Below are positions 18,151-29,045 of a stretch of 64,000 bases of DNA, one piece after another (positions within the stretch are counted from its first letter, which is position 1; each line of letters starts with the position of its first letter). Source of the stretch: Acidithiobacillus concretivorus (GTDB lineage: Bacteria > Pseudomonadota > Gammaproteobacteria > Acidithiobacillales > Acidithiobacillaceae). The position numbers were made by a program, and so were the translations under genes. A model generated the notes under the pieces. The model worked only from the letters and a program-made list of their open reading frames with translations. It was not told the origin of the DNA and made no database searches. The DNA lies in assembly GCF_018853445.1 (NCBI RefSeq), contig NZ_JABELD010000003.1, positions 1 through 64,000 of the forward strand, given 5' to 3'.

Positions 18151-18422
18151 GCGTTATCTCCTTCGACAACACCTTGGCTGAGCACATTCACCAGACGCCA
18201 GCTTTTGGTTTTAGACAAGGGCCGACACTCTTCAATTTTTACCGTGTCACCAATGTGGCAGGCATTATCAGCGTCGTGCGCATGAAACTTTTTGGAACGA
18301 CGAATATATTTTTTGTAAAGCGGATGCTGGATACGCCTTTCGACCAAAACCACAATGGTTTTATCCATACGGTCGCTCACCACAGTGCCAACGAGACTAC
18401 GGGGATTTTTTACTTCACTCAT
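18147..18422 (-). CDS. rpsQ: 30S ribosomal protein S17
   Basis: OB-fold primary 16S rRNA binder, 91 aa. The motifs are [19 protein letters not shown] and the [13 protein letters not shown] signature. The ATG at 18422 overlaps the rpmC stop (TGATG); a GTG one codon earlier is also possible. Confidence 0.96.
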   Translation of the reverse strand: MSEVKNPRSLVGTVVSDRMDKTIVVLVERRIQHPLYKKYIRRSKKFHAHDADNACHIGDTVKIEECRPLSKTKSWRLVNVLSQGVVEGDNA

Positions 18423-18616
18423 CACTGCACTCCCTTCTTGGCACTAATCGCTGTACGTACACGTGCAATATCTCTGCGCACTGTGCGCAACCGTGTGGTC
18501 TTGGCGAGCTGACCAGTAGCATGCTGCATGCGGAGCTTAAACTGTTCTTCCAGCAATTGCATGAGTTCAGTCTGGCAGCCAGCCAGATCCATTTTTTGTA
18601 TTTCTTGCGCTTTCAT
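18422..18616 (-). CDS. rpmC: 50S ribosomal protein L29
   Basis: 64-aa two-helix protein at the tunnel exit, beside the docking site of trigger factor and [21 protein letters not shown] is the family signature. It overlaps rplP by 4 bp and rpsQ by 1 bp. Confidence 0.96.
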   Translation of the reverse strand: MKAQEIQKMDLAGCQTELMQLLEEQFKLRMQHATGQLAKTTRLRTVRRDIARVRTAISAKKGVQ

Positions 18617-19029
18617 CCCATCACCCGCCGACTTACAAATACGGTCTGCACTGGAAGTTTGGCCGCACCCAAAGCAAATGCTTCACGGGCCACTTCTTCA
18701 GTAACACCTTCCATTTCATAAAGGACTTTACCAGGTTGAATCAGTGCTACCCAATATTCAGGGTTACCTTTACCTTTACCCATACGGACTTCTGCCGGTT
18801 TTTTACTGATGGGCTTATCAGGGAAAATACGAATCCATATCCGACCGCCACGTTTTACATGACGACTAATGGCACGCCGTGCGGCTTCTAACTGACGCGC
18901 GGTAATTCGTCCCCGGCCAATGGCTTTAAGACCAAATTCGCCAAAGCTCACCTTATTCCCACGTGTCGCAATACCGCGATTGCGTCCCTTGTGTTGCTTA
19001 CGAAATTTCGTACGTTTAGGCTGCAGCAT
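18613..19029 (-). CDS. rplP: 50S ribosomal protein L16
   Basis: 138 aa; organises the A-site tRNA elbow region. [33 protein letters not shown] and [12 protein letters not shown] are conserved. It lies 12 bp after rpsC. Confidence 0.97.
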   Translation of the reverse strand: MLQPKRTKFRKQHKGRNRGIATRGNKVSFGEFGLKAIGRGRITARQLEAARRAISRHVKRGGRIWIRIFPDKPISKKPAEVRMGKGKGNPEYWVALIQPGKVLYEMEGVTEEVAREAFALGAAKLPVQTVFVSRRVMG

Positions 19030-19041
19030 CTGAAGCTCCCG

Positions 19042-19704
19042 TTACTTCTGGTGAGCACCGGTATTTTGTACCGTGCTCCATTCCAGAATCTCGCCCTTAA
19101 AAATCCATACCTTGACGCCAATAATACCGTAGGTAGTTTTCGCCTCAGCGAAACCGTAATCAATATCGGCACGCAAGGTGTGCAAAGGCACCCGCCCTTC
19201 CCGATACCATTCAGTACGAGCAATTTCTGCCCCACCCAATCGACCGGCACAATTAATGCGCATACCTAATGCTCCAAATCGCATGGCATTGGTGACGGCT
19301 CTTTTCATCGCCCGACGGAACATGATTCGGCGTTCCAACTGTTGGGCAACACTTTCAGCCACCAGTTGCGCATCTAACTCGGGCTTACGAATTTCTTCGA
19401 CGTTAATATGAACCGGAACGCCCATGCGCTTTTGAACATCATGACGTAACTTTTCAATATCTTCGCCCTTTTTGCCGATAACAATACCAGGACGCGCAGT
19501 ATGTACTGTGATACGCGCGCTCCGTGCAGGACGTTCGATAATAATATCGGAAACAGCTCCACCGGAAAGTCGCTCGCGAATGAACTGGCGGATTTTAATA
19601 TCTTCCAGTAATTTTTCCTGGAAATCGCCCTTCCCGTACCAACGGGAGTTCCAATTCTTAATGATTCCCAGACGCAGTCCGACTGGATTGGTTTTTTGTC
19701 CCAT
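19042..19704 (-). CDS. rpsC: 30S ribosomal protein S3
   Basis: mRNA-entry protein with a KH type II domain (residues ~38-105, [14 protein letters not shown]) and a C-terminal S3 domain ([23 protein letters not shown]). It is 220 aa and lies 11 bp after rplV. Confidence 0.97.
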   Translation of the reverse strand: MGQKTNPVGLRLGIIKNWNSRWYGKGDFQEKLLEDIKIRQFIRERLSGGAVSDIIIERPARSARITVHTARPGIVIGKKGEDIEKLRHDVQKRMGVPVHINVEEIRKPELDAQLVAESVAQQLERRIMFRRAMKRAVTNAMRFGALGMRINCAGRLGGAEIARTEWYREGRVPLHTLRADIDYGFAEAKTTYGIIGVKVWIFKGEILEWSTVQNTGAHQK

Positions 19705-19715
19705 AGCTTCCTCAG

Positions 19716-20048
19716 TTAACTCTCTGCGACCACAATCGTGATATGGCTGGTCCGTTTCAGGATCCGTGAGCCCCGACCTTTTGCCCGGGCCGCAAAGCGC
19801 TTCAGTACCGCACCACCGTCAATCAGAATCTGTTCGACGAAAAGAGCGTCCACATCGGCACCTTCATTGTTTTCTGCATTTGCAATTGCAGACTCGAGAC
19901 ATTTACGAATGGGCAATGCTGCTTTCTTGTTCGTAAACTGCAAAATCTCCAAAGCTTTGTCTACCGGTTTACCGCGCACCAGGTCAGCAACCAGTCGCGC
20001 TTTCTGGGGAGACATCTGAAGTCCTTTAAGTACAGCTGATGATTTCAT
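19716..20048 (-). CDS. rplV: 50S ribosomal protein L22
   Basis: 110 aa; its long hairpin lines the exit tunnel, the region where macrolide-resistance changes occur. [24 protein letters not shown] and the [13 protein letters not shown] tail are typical. It lies 11 bp after rpsS. Confidence 0.97.
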   Translation of the reverse strand: MKSSAVLKGLQMSPQKARLVADLVRGKPVDKALEILQFTNKKAALPIRKCLESAIANAENNEGADVDALFVEQILIDGGAVLKRFAARAKGRGSRILKRTSHITIVVAES

Positions 20049-20059
20049 CTGATTCCCCT

Positions 20060-20335
20060 TTAACGCTTGGCTTTTTTGTCAGCCACGTGACCTTTGAAGG
20101 TCCGTGTCAGCGCAAATTCACCGAGCTTATGGCCAACCATATTCTCGTTGACCACAACAGGTATGTGCTGACGACCATTGTGTACACTGATGGTCAGACC
20201 GATGAAATCAGGGGTAATAGTGGAACGACGCGACCATGTTTTGATCGGACGCCGGCTACTACTCGCCTGTGCACTTTGTACTTTACGGTCCAGATGTTCA
20301 TCAATGAACGGACCTTTCTTAATGGAACGTGGCAC
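20060..20335 (-). CDS. rpsS: 30S ribosomal protein S19
   Basis: 91-aa head protein. [31 protein letters not shown] and [18 protein letters not shown] are diagnostic. It lies 18 bp after rplB. Confidence 0.98.
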   Translation of the reverse strand: MPRSIKKGPFIDEHLDRKVQSAQASSSRRPIKTWSRRSTITPDFIGLTISVHNGRQHIPVVVNENMVGHKLGEFALTRTFKGHVADKKAKR

Positions 20336-20353
20336 GTCAAATCCCCTTAACCA

Positions 20354-21178
20354 CTAACGCGAACGACGTCGTACAATCATATTGCTTGTACGCTTGTTTT
20401 TACGGGTACGATAACCCTTGGTTGGTTGCCCCCAAGGTGAAACCGGGTGCCGACCACCGGAAGTACGACCTTCACCACCACCGTGGGGGTGATCTACCGG
20501 GTTCATTACCACACCACGTACGGTTGGTCGAACACCACGCCAACGCGTGGCACCGGCCTTACCCAACTGCTGAGATCCATGTTCTTCATTGCCGACCTCA
20601 CCAATGGTAGCGCGGCAGGATACATGAATTCTGCGCACTTCACCAGAGCGCAAACGTAATTGAGCATATTCTCCATCACGCGCCATGAGCTGAGCAGATG
20701 CACCTGCCGAACGGGCAATCTGTCCACCTTTGCCCGGACGCATTTCAATATTGTGTACCACTGAACCTACCGGAATTCCACGCAGAGGCATACAGTTGCC
20801 GGGTTTGATGGGCGTTTGGTCTGCCGAAAGAATGGCGTCACCGACATTCATTCCTTTTGTGGCCAGAATGTAACGACGTTCTCCGTCGACATAACAAACA
20901 AGAGCAATATGCGCCGAACGATTGGGATCGTACTCGAGGCGTTCCACCTTACCAGGTACGTCAAACTTATTGCGCTTAAAATCAATAAGACGATAGTGTG
21001 ACTTGTGCCCACCACCTTGGTGACGCCGGGTGATGCGCCCATGATTATTACGTCCGCCACTATGTGACTGGGATTCCACCAACGTCGGATACGGGTCCCC
21101 TTTGTGCAGACGCGTATCTACGCTCTTAACGACAAAACGTCGGCCTGCAGAGGTGGGTTTGGTTTTAATCAATGCCAT
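20354..21178 (-). CDS. rplB: 50S ribosomal protein L2
   Basis: 274 aa, close to the peptidyl-transferase centre. The conserved [18 protein letters not shown] and the C-terminal signature [14 protein letters not shown] with its key histidine are present. It lies 16 bp after rplW. Confidence 0.98.
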   Translation of the reverse strand: MALIKTKPTSAGRRFVVKSVDTRLHKGDPYPTLVESQSHSGGRNNHGRITRRHQGGGHKSHYRLIDFKRNKFDVPGKVERLEYDPNRSAHIALVCYVDGERRYILATKGMNVGDAILSADQTPIKPGNCMPLRGIPVGSVVHNIEMRPGKGGQIARSAGASAQLMARDGEYAQLRLRSGEVRRIHVSCRATIGEVGNEEHGSQQLGKAGATRWRGVRPTVRGVVMNPVDHPHGGGEGRTSGGRHPVSPWGQPTKGYRTRKNKRTSNMIVRRRSR

Positions 21179-21194
21179 TTTTTAGATCCTTTCC

Positions 21195-21488
21195 TCAGGC
21201 CACGCCGTAGTCAATGCTGTTGCCTTCGGCCAGACGTACATAAGCCTTTTTCCAGGAAGAGCGGCGGCCAACATGCCGTCCCATACGCTTTTCCTTGCCC
21301 ATGTAATTGCAGGTTTGAACAGACAACACTTGAACTTCGAATAGTTTTTCAACAGCTGTCTTAATTTCAAGCTTGGTAGAGTCGCGCGCCACTTTGAACA
21401 CGAACTGGTTCGACTGCTGCTGCACCATGGTGCTTTTTTCGCTGATGACCGGGGCCAAAAGGACCAGATATTTACGTTCTGCGTTCAT
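21195..21488 (-). CDS. rplW: 50S ribosomal protein L23
   Basis: 97 aa; a chaperone and SRP docking protein at the tunnel exit. [22 protein letters not shown] and [16 protein letters not shown] identify it. The start overlaps the rplD stop as ATGA. Confidence 0.96.
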   Translation of the reverse strand: MNAERKYLVLLAPVISEKSTMVQQQSNQFVFKVARDSTKLEIKTAVEKLFEVQVLSVQTCNYMGKEKRMGRHVGRRSSWKKAYVRLAEGNSIDYGVA

Positions 21489-22102
21489 CCGTACACCTCA
21501 CCTAATTTCATGACTGCGTCCTGATCCATCAGCACACGGCCATATTGGAGAAGATCTGCAGGACCGATATCCTGCCAGCCCGCAATACCGACTCTCGGGA
21601 AATTGCGCAAGCTTAAGAATAAATTGACGGGCACTTCTCCCATGACCAGGAGAAAATCCGTACCACCGGCCTGATTAATCCAATCTCGGGCGTTTTTACT
21701 GCGTGCTTCGGAAAAATCTTCCTGCTGAATAATCTGCAACCGACCCTGACGCAATAACTCGGCGAGGACAGTACGCATGGCCCCTGCCCACATTTTTTTA
21801 TTGACCTTTTGATGATAGTTTTCACCACCAGCAGGGAACACCCTGCCACCACCACGCCAGATTGGGCTGCGCGTGGTACCAGCGCGGGCACGACCGGTAC
21901 CCTTCTGCTTCCAGGGTTTACGACCGCCACCGCGCACGGCAGAACGATTTTTCTGGTGCGCAGTTGCAGCCCGCATTCCAGCCATTTGCGCTACAACCAC
22001 CTGGTGCAACAGCGCTTCGTTGTAGGGAACGTCAAAAACACCATCGGCAATCTCTACCGGACTGTTTTTGCCACTGGCAATTTCCAGACTTTGGACTTGC
22101 AT
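21485..22102 (-). CDS. rplD: 50S ribosomal protein L4
   Basis: 205 aa. It has the tunnel-lining loop [15 protein letters not shown] and the [13 protein letters not shown] segment. In E. coli L4 also represses its own S10 operon through a leader; no such leader is visible here because rpsJ directly follows tuf. It lies 11 bp after rplC. Confidence 0.97.
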   Translation of the reverse strand: MQVQSLEIASGKNSPVEIADGVFDVPYNEALLHQVVVAQMAGMRAATAHQKNRSAVRGGGRKPWKQKGTGRARAGTTRSPIWRGGGRVFPAGGENYHQKVNKKMWAGAMRTVLAELLRQGRLQIIQQEDFSEARSKNARDWINQAGGTDFLLVMGEVPVNLFLSLRNFPRVGIAGWQDIGPADLLQYGRVLMDQDAVMKLGEVYG

Positions 22103-22113
22103 ATTTATCTCTC

Positions 22114-22746
22114 CTAACCGCGCACTGCAGGACGCACGATGACATCACCATCGCGTGCACCAGGTACAGCACCTTTGATCATCAGCAAATGCCGAGCTTC
22201 ATCAATGCGCACCAATTCAAGGTTCAGCGTGGTGACCTGCTCATCACCTAAATGACCGGCCATCTTCTTGCCCTTGAATACCCGCCCAGGGGTCTGCCGA
22301 CAACCAATGGAACCCGGTGCATTGTGCGCCCGTGAGTTACCGTGACTGGCGCGATTACTCCGGAAATTATGGCGCTTGATGGCCCCAGCAAAACCTTTAC
22401 CTTTGCTGGTTCCAGTTACATCGACCTTTTGACCAGCGGTAAACACATCAAGACCAATTTCACTTCCGCTGCTGTATGCCCCGGTATCATCAACCCGAAA
22501 CTCTCTCAACAAGCGACCGGGGACTACACCACTTTTACGGAAGTGTCCTGCCAGTGCAGACGTTACCCTTTGGGGACGTCGTTCACCGCAGGCCACCTGT
22601 ACGGCACAGTAACCATCAGTGGCGATATCTTTAATCTGGGTCACCTTGTTTGGTGCCACATGAATGACGGTTACCGGCAAAACCCGTCCATCATCAGAGA
22701 TGATGCGCGTCATACCTACTTTCCGTCCGATCAGACCCATTACCAT
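22114..22746 (-). CDS. rplC: 50S ribosomal protein L3
   Basis: 210 aa. It starts [15 protein letters not shown], with AAAGGA 7 bp before the ATG at 22746; the frame further upstream only reads into rpsJ. The signature [10 protein letters not shown] and the Gln-bearing tip loop [18 protein letters not shown] (site of methylation in E. coli) are clear. Confidence 0.97.
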   Translation of the reverse strand: MVMGLIGRKVGMTRIISDDGRVLPVTVIHVAPNKVTQIKDIATDGYCAVQVACGERRPQRVTSALAGHFRKSGVVPGRLLREFRVDDTGAYSSGSEIGLDVFTAGQKVDVTGTSKGKGFAGAIKRHNFRSNRASHGNSRAHNAPGSIGCRQTPGRVFKGKKMAGHLGDEQVTTLNLELVRIDEARHLLMIKGAVPGARDGDVIVRPAVRG

Positions 22747-22765
22747 TTTCTTGTCCTTTCTAAAA

Positions 22766-23073
22766 TTACAGCTTGATCTCGACGTCGACACCCGCTGCAA
22801 GATCCAGCTTGATCAGCGCATCTACGGTTTTATCATTGGGATCGAGAATATCGAGCAAACGCTTATGAGTCCGCTGTTCAAATTGATCCCGGGCGTTCTT
22901 GTCCACATGGGGTGAACGCAACACTGTGAAGCGCTCGATCTTGGTGGGCAGAGGAATAGGACCGCAGACCCGAGCCCCAGTCCGCCGGGCTGTTTCAACG
23001 ATTTCCGCTGCTGAAATATCGAGCATGCGGTAGTCGTATGACTTCAAGCGAATACGAATTTTTGAACTGTCCA

Positions 23074-23074
<1 letters not shown>
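22766..23074 (-). CDS. rpsJ: 30S ribosomal protein S10
   Basis: 102 aa; also the NusE partner of NusB in antitermination (nusB is at 28593-29039). [15 protein letters not shown] and [20 protein letters not shown] are diagnostic. Its ATG overlaps the tuf stop codon by one base (TAATG), so translation is probably coupled to tuf. Confidence 0.98.
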
Positions 23075-24264
<1,190 letters not shown>

Positions 24265-24303
24265 CAGAAACTCCCCAAGAAAACAGACCCAAGAAAAAAA
24301 ATA

Positions 24304-24379
<76 letters not shown>

Positions 24380-24386
24380 CTACTTC

Positions 24387-24460
<74 letters not shown>

Positions 24461-24521
24461 ATAAACTGTGGCGCCCGCGCCGCTTAAACTACAATTTACC
24501 TAATATACTTTTTATCAAATA

Positions 24522-24606
24522 TGGTGGAGGGAGGAGGATTCGAACCTCCGAAGGCAGAGCCGTCAGATTTACAGTCTGATCCCTTTGACCGCTCGGGAAC
24601 CCCTCC
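24522..24606 (-). tRNA. tRNA-Tyr (anticodon GUA)
   Basis: 85 nt with encoded CCA and a long variable arm typical of tRNA-Tyr. The acceptor GGAGGGG pairs with the CCCTCC side, the anticodon stem is CAGACT, and the anticodon is GTA. It is first in the Tyr-Gly-Thr-tuf transcript, about 14 bp after the predicted -10 box. Confidence 0.96.
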
Positions 24607-24620
24607 ACGATTAGCGGCGC

Positions 24621-24650
24621 ATTGTGCCGCTTACTGCTGGCACCTGTCAA
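24621..24650 (-). promoter_or_regulatory. Predicted promoter of the tRNA-tuf-ribosomal operon
   Basis: On the minus strand TTGACA (perfect -35) is followed after 18 bp by CACAAT. A G+C-rich stretch GCGCCGC follows the -10, resembling the discriminator of stringently controlled stable-RNA promoters. The inferred start is 5-8 bp before tRNA-Tyr. Confidence 0.65.
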
Positions 24651-24861
24651 TAGAAATCATGACAGCCCCTGTCTCTTTATTTTATCTTTCTTCACGCCAG
24701 CCAATTACTCCATATCGTTTTTTTGATATTGATTTCAAAAGATCCTCTTGATTTTTTGTGACCTATTCTTGACATCGTTGCCGATTTACAACATCCTCTG
24801 CGTGGCTGTACTAGATTTTGCCAGGTAGATTTCTGCCCGGGCTTGAGAGGAGGGTTTATAA

Positions 24862-25500
24862 ATGCAACATATTAAACGTATTACGCTGATGCTTGCCATC
24901 AGTGGTGGTTTTATTGCTGGAACAGCGTTTGCTGATAATGCTTATACCGGCTATGCCATTCAGGCTGGTGGTAAGCCAGTGGTCACATCCAATGGTGCTT
25001 GTGTACGTGGCGGACGTCCGGTAACGGACGGTGCCATTCCCACTTATTGCGCACCTCAACCTGCTCCGGTTGCCGCGAAGCCAGCTCCTGCACCCGCACC
25101 AGCACCTATTGCTCCAGTTGAACGTACTGTTCTGGTCAGTAAGCCCATTACTATTACTGGTATCAACTTTAAATTTGATTCCTACAAACTCCTGGATCAT
25201 GACATCCGGGTTCTGGACGAAGTAGCCGATTTTGCCAAAAATCATCCGGCGGCTGTTCTGGACGTGAATGGATACTGCAGTAAGGTGGGTAGCTATGCCT
25301 ACAACCTGAAACTGTCCAAGTTGCGCGCCCAAAGCGTTGCCCAATACCTTGCCAATCATGGTGTTTCCAATGATCGCATGGTCTTGAAAGGACATTCCTA
25401 CAATGATCCAGTTGCCAGCAATGCCACTTCACAAGGGCGTTTCCTGAACCAGCGTGTGGAAATCAATTCCAACATCAAGGTTCAAAAAACAGTTCAGTAA
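24862..25500 (+). CDS. OmpA-family outer-membrane/peptidoglycan-binding protein
   Basis: 212 aa. A signal peptide (basic residues 5-6, hydrophobic core 7-22, likely cleavage after A-F-A at residue 24) is followed by a short Cys-containing N-terminal part, a Pro/Ala-rich linker (about 67-87), and an OmpA C-terminal domain (about 95-205). In that domain the NFKFDSYKL strand and the SKLRAQSVAQYL helix are the family core. There is no eight-strand barrel, so it probably acts as a periplasmic peptidoglycan tether. GAGAGGAGG lies upstream of the ATG. It is a single-gene unit ending in a strong terminator. It is divergent from the tRNA-tuf operon across a 255-bp gap that holds the promoters. Confidence 0.88.
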   Translation: MQHIKRITLMLAISGGFIAGTAFADNAYTGYAIQAGGKPVVTSNGACVRGGRPVTDGAIPTYCAPQPAPVAAKPAPAPAPAPIAPVERTVLVSKPITITGINFKFDSYKLLDHDIRVLDEVADFAKNHPAAVLDVNGYCSKVGSYAYNLKLSKLRAQSVAQYLANHGVSNDRMVLKGHSYNDPVASNATSQGRFLNQRVEINSNIKVQKTVQ

Positions 25501-25520
25501 CTAGCCCGTAAAGGCTGAAT

Positions 25521-25550
25521 AAGGCGGGTCGTCATTGATCCGCCTTTTTT
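25521..25550 (+). terminator. Intrinsic terminator after the OmpA-like gene
   Basis: AAGGCGGGTC and GATCCGCCTT form a 10-bp stem (one G-T pair) with a 6-nt loop, followed by six T. It lies 20 bp after the stop codon. Confidence 0.9.
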
Positions 25551-25601
25551 GCGCCTTTTACCCATCATGCAGCATTCAAATTCCATGCTAGACTAGCGAC
25601 C

Positions 25602-27284
25602 ATGCGACAATCCCTGCTTCGTTTCGTACGTACTCTGCACATCACTCGCGTCCTGGTGCGGTACCGCCTGGATGAAGTGCTATATTTTCTGCCTATTTTG
25701 AAGCCATATCAGGCTGTTTTACGCCTAAGTCCCATGTCCTGGTTGGGCCCCAAGCCCCAGGGAGGTTTTGCAGAACGCCTGCGCCAGGCACTGGAAACCC
25801 TCGGACCAACTTTCATTAAGCTCGGTCAAATGTTGTCGACCCGACGCGATCTTCTACCCGATTACATCACTCAGGAACTGGCCAAGCTGCAAGATGCCGT
25901 CCCGCCCTTCCCTTCTGATGAAGCTTGTAAAATCATTGAAAGCGCATTGGGCAAACCCATCCATACGGTATTTTCAGAGTTCAATTCCAAACCGGCTGCG
26001 GCGGCTTCTATTGCTCAGGTCCATTTCGGCGTGCTGCAGGATGGTCGAGAAGTGGCTATTAAGGTCCGCCGTCCGGGCTTAAGACGTATTATTGATCAGG
26101 ATCTGGCTATTTTAGGTCTGTTGGCTGATTTGGCGGAACGCTATTCCCAGGAAGGACGACGTCTGAGAATTCGCGCTGTTGTGGCGGAATATGCTAAGAC
26201 CTTGCGCGGAGAACTGGATTTGCTGCGCGAAGCGGCTAATGCCAGTCAATTACGGCGCAATTTTGCCGCCGACCCTGATCTGCTTTATATCCCCGAAATT
26301 TACTGGGATTACTGTAGTTCCTCCGTCTTGGTCATGGAACGAATTTACGGTATTCCGATTGGTCAGTTGGATGCCTTACGCGCTGCCGGTATCAACTTTG
26401 ATCAACTCTCCAGACGCGCCGCAGATATTTTCTTCCGTCAGGTTTTTCGCGACGCCTACTTTCATGCAGATATGCATCCCGGCAACATTTTTATAGACCC
26501 CCAAAGCGGGCGTTTTATTGCTGTGGACTTTGGCATCATGGGTAGCCTGGATGATGCCAGCCAGCATTATCTGGCGGAAAACATGATCGCTTTTTTTCAA
26601 AGAGATTACCGGAGAGTCGCCGAGGCGCATGTGGAGGCAGGCTGGGTTCCGCCTGATACTAATGTTCAGGATTTTGAAACAGCGATTAGGGCCATTGCCG
26701 AACCTGTATTTGAAAAACCCCTAAACGAAATTTCGGTAGCCAACCTGTTGCTGCGCTTATTCCAGACGACCCGGGCTTTTCACATGCAAACCCAGCCCCA
26801 ACTGTTATTGCTCCAGAAAACTTTGGTGAACGTCGAAGGCATCGCCCGCGATTTCAATCCTGCATTGAACATGTGGGAAGTAGCTACTCCACTGCTGACT
26901 GAATGGCTGAGTCGGCAACGCGGACCCCGTGCTTGGTGGACGGAAATGAAGCGTCATTTTCCAGAGTGGGGGCTGGTCCTTCCGGAAATGCCCGTTTTAT
27001 TGCATGGCATTCTCCGTCAAGCCCAACAAGGAGAATTACCCCTGGTTATTCGAAATCAGGATCTGGAAGGCATTCGCAAAGAAATCCGTCGTGGCATGCT
27101 GCGCCTTTCATTTGGGGTCAGTGGGACTTTCATTGTGGTGGGCATTGGTATTATGGCGGCTCTCGCGCACAAACTGGACTACGCGATTCTCGATCTACCA
27201 CTCTGGGTATGGTTGATTTTACTACCCGGATTCACCTGGGTTGGCGCTCGTTGGATTGGCAGTTTTTTCAGGATTCGAGATTAA
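25602..27284 (+). CDS. ubiB: UbiB, ABC1/ADCK-family atypical kinase for ubiquinone synthesis
   Basis: Membrane-bound ATPase/kinase-like protein required for ubiquinone biosynthesis. The family KxGQ motif (KLGQMLSTRRDLLP) is near residue 73, the A-rich loop (AAAASIAQVH) near residue 130 replaces the usual P-loop, and the Lys of VAIKVRRPG follows. The catalytic HADMHPGN is at about 287-294, with DFG in VDFGIMG about 20 residues on. Two transmembrane helices at the C-terminus (about 500-550) anchor it. Its 560-aa length is normal. It stands alone here; ubiE is at 37647, so other ubi genes are elsewhere. Confidence 0.95.
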   Translation: MRQSLLRFVRTLHITRVLVRYRLDEVLYFLPILKPYQAVLRLSPMSWLGPKPQGGFAERLRQALETLGPTFIKLGQMLSTRRDLLPDYITQELAKLQDAVPPFPSDEACKIIESALGKPIHTVFSEFNSKPAAAASIAQVHFGVLQDGREVAIKVRRPGLRRIIDQDLAILGLLADLAERYSQEGRRLRIRAVVAEYAKTLRGELDLLREAANASQLRRNFAADPDLLYIPEIYWDYCSSSVLVMERIYGIPIGQLDALRAAGINFDQLSRRAADIFFRQVFRDAYFHADMHPGNIFIDPQSGRFIAVDFGIMGSLDDASQHYLAENMIAFFQRDYRRVAEAHVEAGWVPPDTNVQDFETAIRAIAEPVFEKPLNEISVANLLLRLFQTTRAFHMQTQPQLLLLQKTLVNVEGIARDFNPALNMWEVATPLLTEWLSRQRGPRAWWTEMKRHFPEWGLVLPEMPVLLHGILRQAQQGELPLVIRNQDLEGIRKEIRRGMLRLSFGVSGTFIVVGIGIMAALAHKLDYAILDLPLWVWLILLPGFTWVGARWIGSFFRIRD

Positions 27285-27320
27285 CACTTAATCGATAAAC
27301 AGCAAGGGAGGGTTGCTATT

Positions 27321-27665
27321 ATGTGGGTCATTATTTCGCTTGTGATAGCCGCTGTGGCTGTCATATTCGCCGTACAGAATAACACCATGACATCTGTACA
27401 TTTTTTTTCATGGACTTTTGCCCAATCTCAGGGCGTGATATTACTGGGTGGATTTGTGGCGGGGTTTATCGCCAGTATGCTGATCTATCTACCTACCCAT
27501 ATCCGCAACAAGCTCAAAATACGTCGTCATGAACGCCGACTGTCTGACCTTGAAGGACAACTTAATGAAGAAAAGGGCAAGCGGGAATACATCGAAAAAG
27601 AACACGCCGCTGCCTTACGCATTCAGAAAAATAACGGTATGACCGGGTCCAAGGCCGAAAGCTGA
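27321..27665 (+). CDS. LapA-domain (DUF1049) membrane protein
   Basis: 114 aa. Two hydrophobic helices (about 2-20 and 42-62) separated by the NNTMTSVHFF segment are followed by a charged coiled-coil tail (70-105). This is the LapA/YciS layout; in E. coli LapA works with LapB to control LPS synthesis through LpxC turnover. AAGGGAGG precedes the ATG. No LapB gene is adjacent here, so the link to LPS control is only by family. Confidence 0.8.
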   Translation: MWVIISLVIAAVAVIFAVQNNTMTSVHFFSWTFAQSQGVILLGGFVAGFIASMLIYLPTHIRNKLKIRRHERRLSDLEGQLNEEKGKREYIEKEHAAALRIQKNNGMTGSKAES

Positions 27666-27687
27666 GAACCCGGCAGTATTAGTCCGT

Positions 27688-28263
27688 TTATTCGGCTTTT
27701 TTGTCCGCGACGGGAACCGCAGAGGCCATTTTATTAATCGGTACGGCACGGGCAAGTACTTCGAGGTTTTTGGTAGCTTGCGTGTTACCTGCTTCTGCCG
27801 CCTTGTGCCACCACAATGACGCTTTGGCGTAATCCTGAGGAACACCCTGACCCATAAAATAGAGATTGCCCAGATTATACTCAGCAGCCGAAACCCCCAA
27901 CTCTGCAGCCTTATTCCACCAGTAGGCCGCTTTAATCAGGTCTTTGGGCACACCCTGACCAAAATAATATTGCATGCCCAGGTTATACTCGGCCTTACCG
28001 TAACCGTGCATGGCAGATTTTTCAAACCACTGTGCCGCCAATGTGTAATTTTGTGGCACACCATCGCCCAATGCGCAGCGGGTACCAATGCTGTTTTCCA
28101 GTTTGGCGGTGGTCAAATCGGCCGGCTGTGTGCTGGCTGAGTCTTCCATTTCTGCCTTGTTGGCTGTCGTCTGGGCATCGGCAAGGGGCGCGGCAACGAG
28201 CAAAAACGCGGCAGCCGAACAAGCAAGCACCGCAGGATTAGACAATAAACGATGAGCAGGCAT
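27688..28263 (-). CDS. Secreted Sel1-repeat protein
   Basis: 191 aa. The signal peptide ends near A-D-A (about residue 30). Sel1-like TPR repeats follow, two complete (AEYNLGMQYYFGQGVPKD and AEYNLGNLYFMGQGVPQD) and one imperfect at the start where GTRCALGDGVPQN replaces the normal YxLG motif. Such solenoids mediate protein contacts, often in the envelope. The C-terminal 30 residues are outside the repeats. It is transcribed from the gap that holds repeat copy 2. The partner is unknown. Confidence 0.85.
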   Translation of the reverse strand: MPAHRLLSNPAVLACSAAAFLLVAAPLADAQTTANKAEMEDSASTQPADLTTAKLENSIGTRCALGDGVPQNYTLAAQWFEKSAMHGYGKAEYNLGMQYYFGQGVPKDLIKAAYWWNKAAELGVSAAEYNLGNLYFMGQGVPQDYAKASLWWHKAAEAGNTQATKNLEVLARAVPINKMASAVPVADKKAE

Positions 28264-28372
28264 GATTTACTCCATAAATGAGGGTTAATAGCTTTCAGAT
28301 GTGAAGGTTACACCATAAAGCTAAGAAACTGCCACAACTTTTTACGCTAACCTTTCGAGTATGGATAATCAT

Positions 28373-28564
28373 AAAATCGGCAGTGGGCTTGGGGGCTTTG
28401 CAGCGACTTTGGCCCGCGCCGTTGCTGTTCTTGGTGAAATCCTGCGCCCGTCAGGAGAGCTGTCTGAGCTCAAAGGGCGAGTTCTCTCCTGACAGCAGGA
28501 TGAGCCTTAGAACAACAGGCAAGGGACGTTGGAGCAAAAAACCCCCAAGCCCACTGCCGGTTTT
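28373..28564 (+). repeat. Long-hairpin intergenic repeat, copy 2
   Basis: 192-bp imperfect palindrome. The outer arms 28373-28395 and 28542-28564 pair over 23 positions, with a single T-G wobble at 28377/28560. The inner ~145 bp is nearly identical to the reverse complement of copy 1. The inner stems ATCCTGC/GCAGGAT and GTCAGGAGAG/CTCTCCTGAC are exact. The outer arms are only loosely similar to those of copy 1, but each remains self-complementary. It lies in the 329-bp gap between nusB (-) and the Sel1 gene (-). The rest of that gap (28264-28372) holds only the presumed Sel1 gene promoter and nothing else I can recognise. Confidence 0.9.
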
Positions 28565-28592
28565 AAGCTAATATACCCATCAAAGTCCTCTT

Positions 28593-29039
28593 TCAGGATT
28601 TTGTGCTTTGCTCTATCTCACTCTGTCGCCAGCGTTGGGCCAGCTTGTCGAGTACCGCGTTGACAAAGCGATGCCCCTGCTCAGCCCCAAAATCCTTACC
28701 CAATTCAATGGCTTCATTGATAACAACGCGGTATGGTGTCTGCGGCAGATCACGGAGTTCATAGGCGGCAAGGCGCAAAATGGCGCGCTCTACTTCGCTG
28801 ATTTCATCCGTCCAGCGCCGATCCGGGATTTCATCGGCAATGGCCGGATCCAACTGCGGAATCGCCTGACAAACGCCTTCCCATACCGTCGCAAAAAAAA
28901 CGCGATCTGCGCCCTGAAGCCGTTCCGGGTCTGCAGTAAACTGAAGCGCAATTTCTGCACAATGCCCGGGATTCAGCTGCCACTGATAAAGAGCCTGGAT
29001 AATAGCCTGACGCGCCAGGCGACGACGACTGTTTTTCAT
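28593..29039 (-). CDS. nusB: Transcription antitermination factor NusB
   Basis: 148-aa all-helical RNA-binding protein that acts with S10 (NusE) at boxA of rRNA operons. RRRLARQAIIQALYQWQ at the N-terminus, ERAILRLAAYEL and VINEAIELGKDFGAEQGHRFVNAVLDKL at the C-terminus are diagnostic. It follows ribH by 6 bp, the classic ribH-nusB pair. Confidence 0.96.
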   Translation of the reverse strand: MKNSRRRLARQAIIQALYQWQLNPGHCAEIALQFTADPERLQGADRVFFATVWEGVCQAIPQLDPAIADEIPDRRWTDEISEVERAILRLAAYELRDLPQTPYRVVINEAIELGKDFGAEQGHRFVNAVLDKLAQRWRQSEIEQSTKS

Positions 29040-29045
29040 GGAGGC

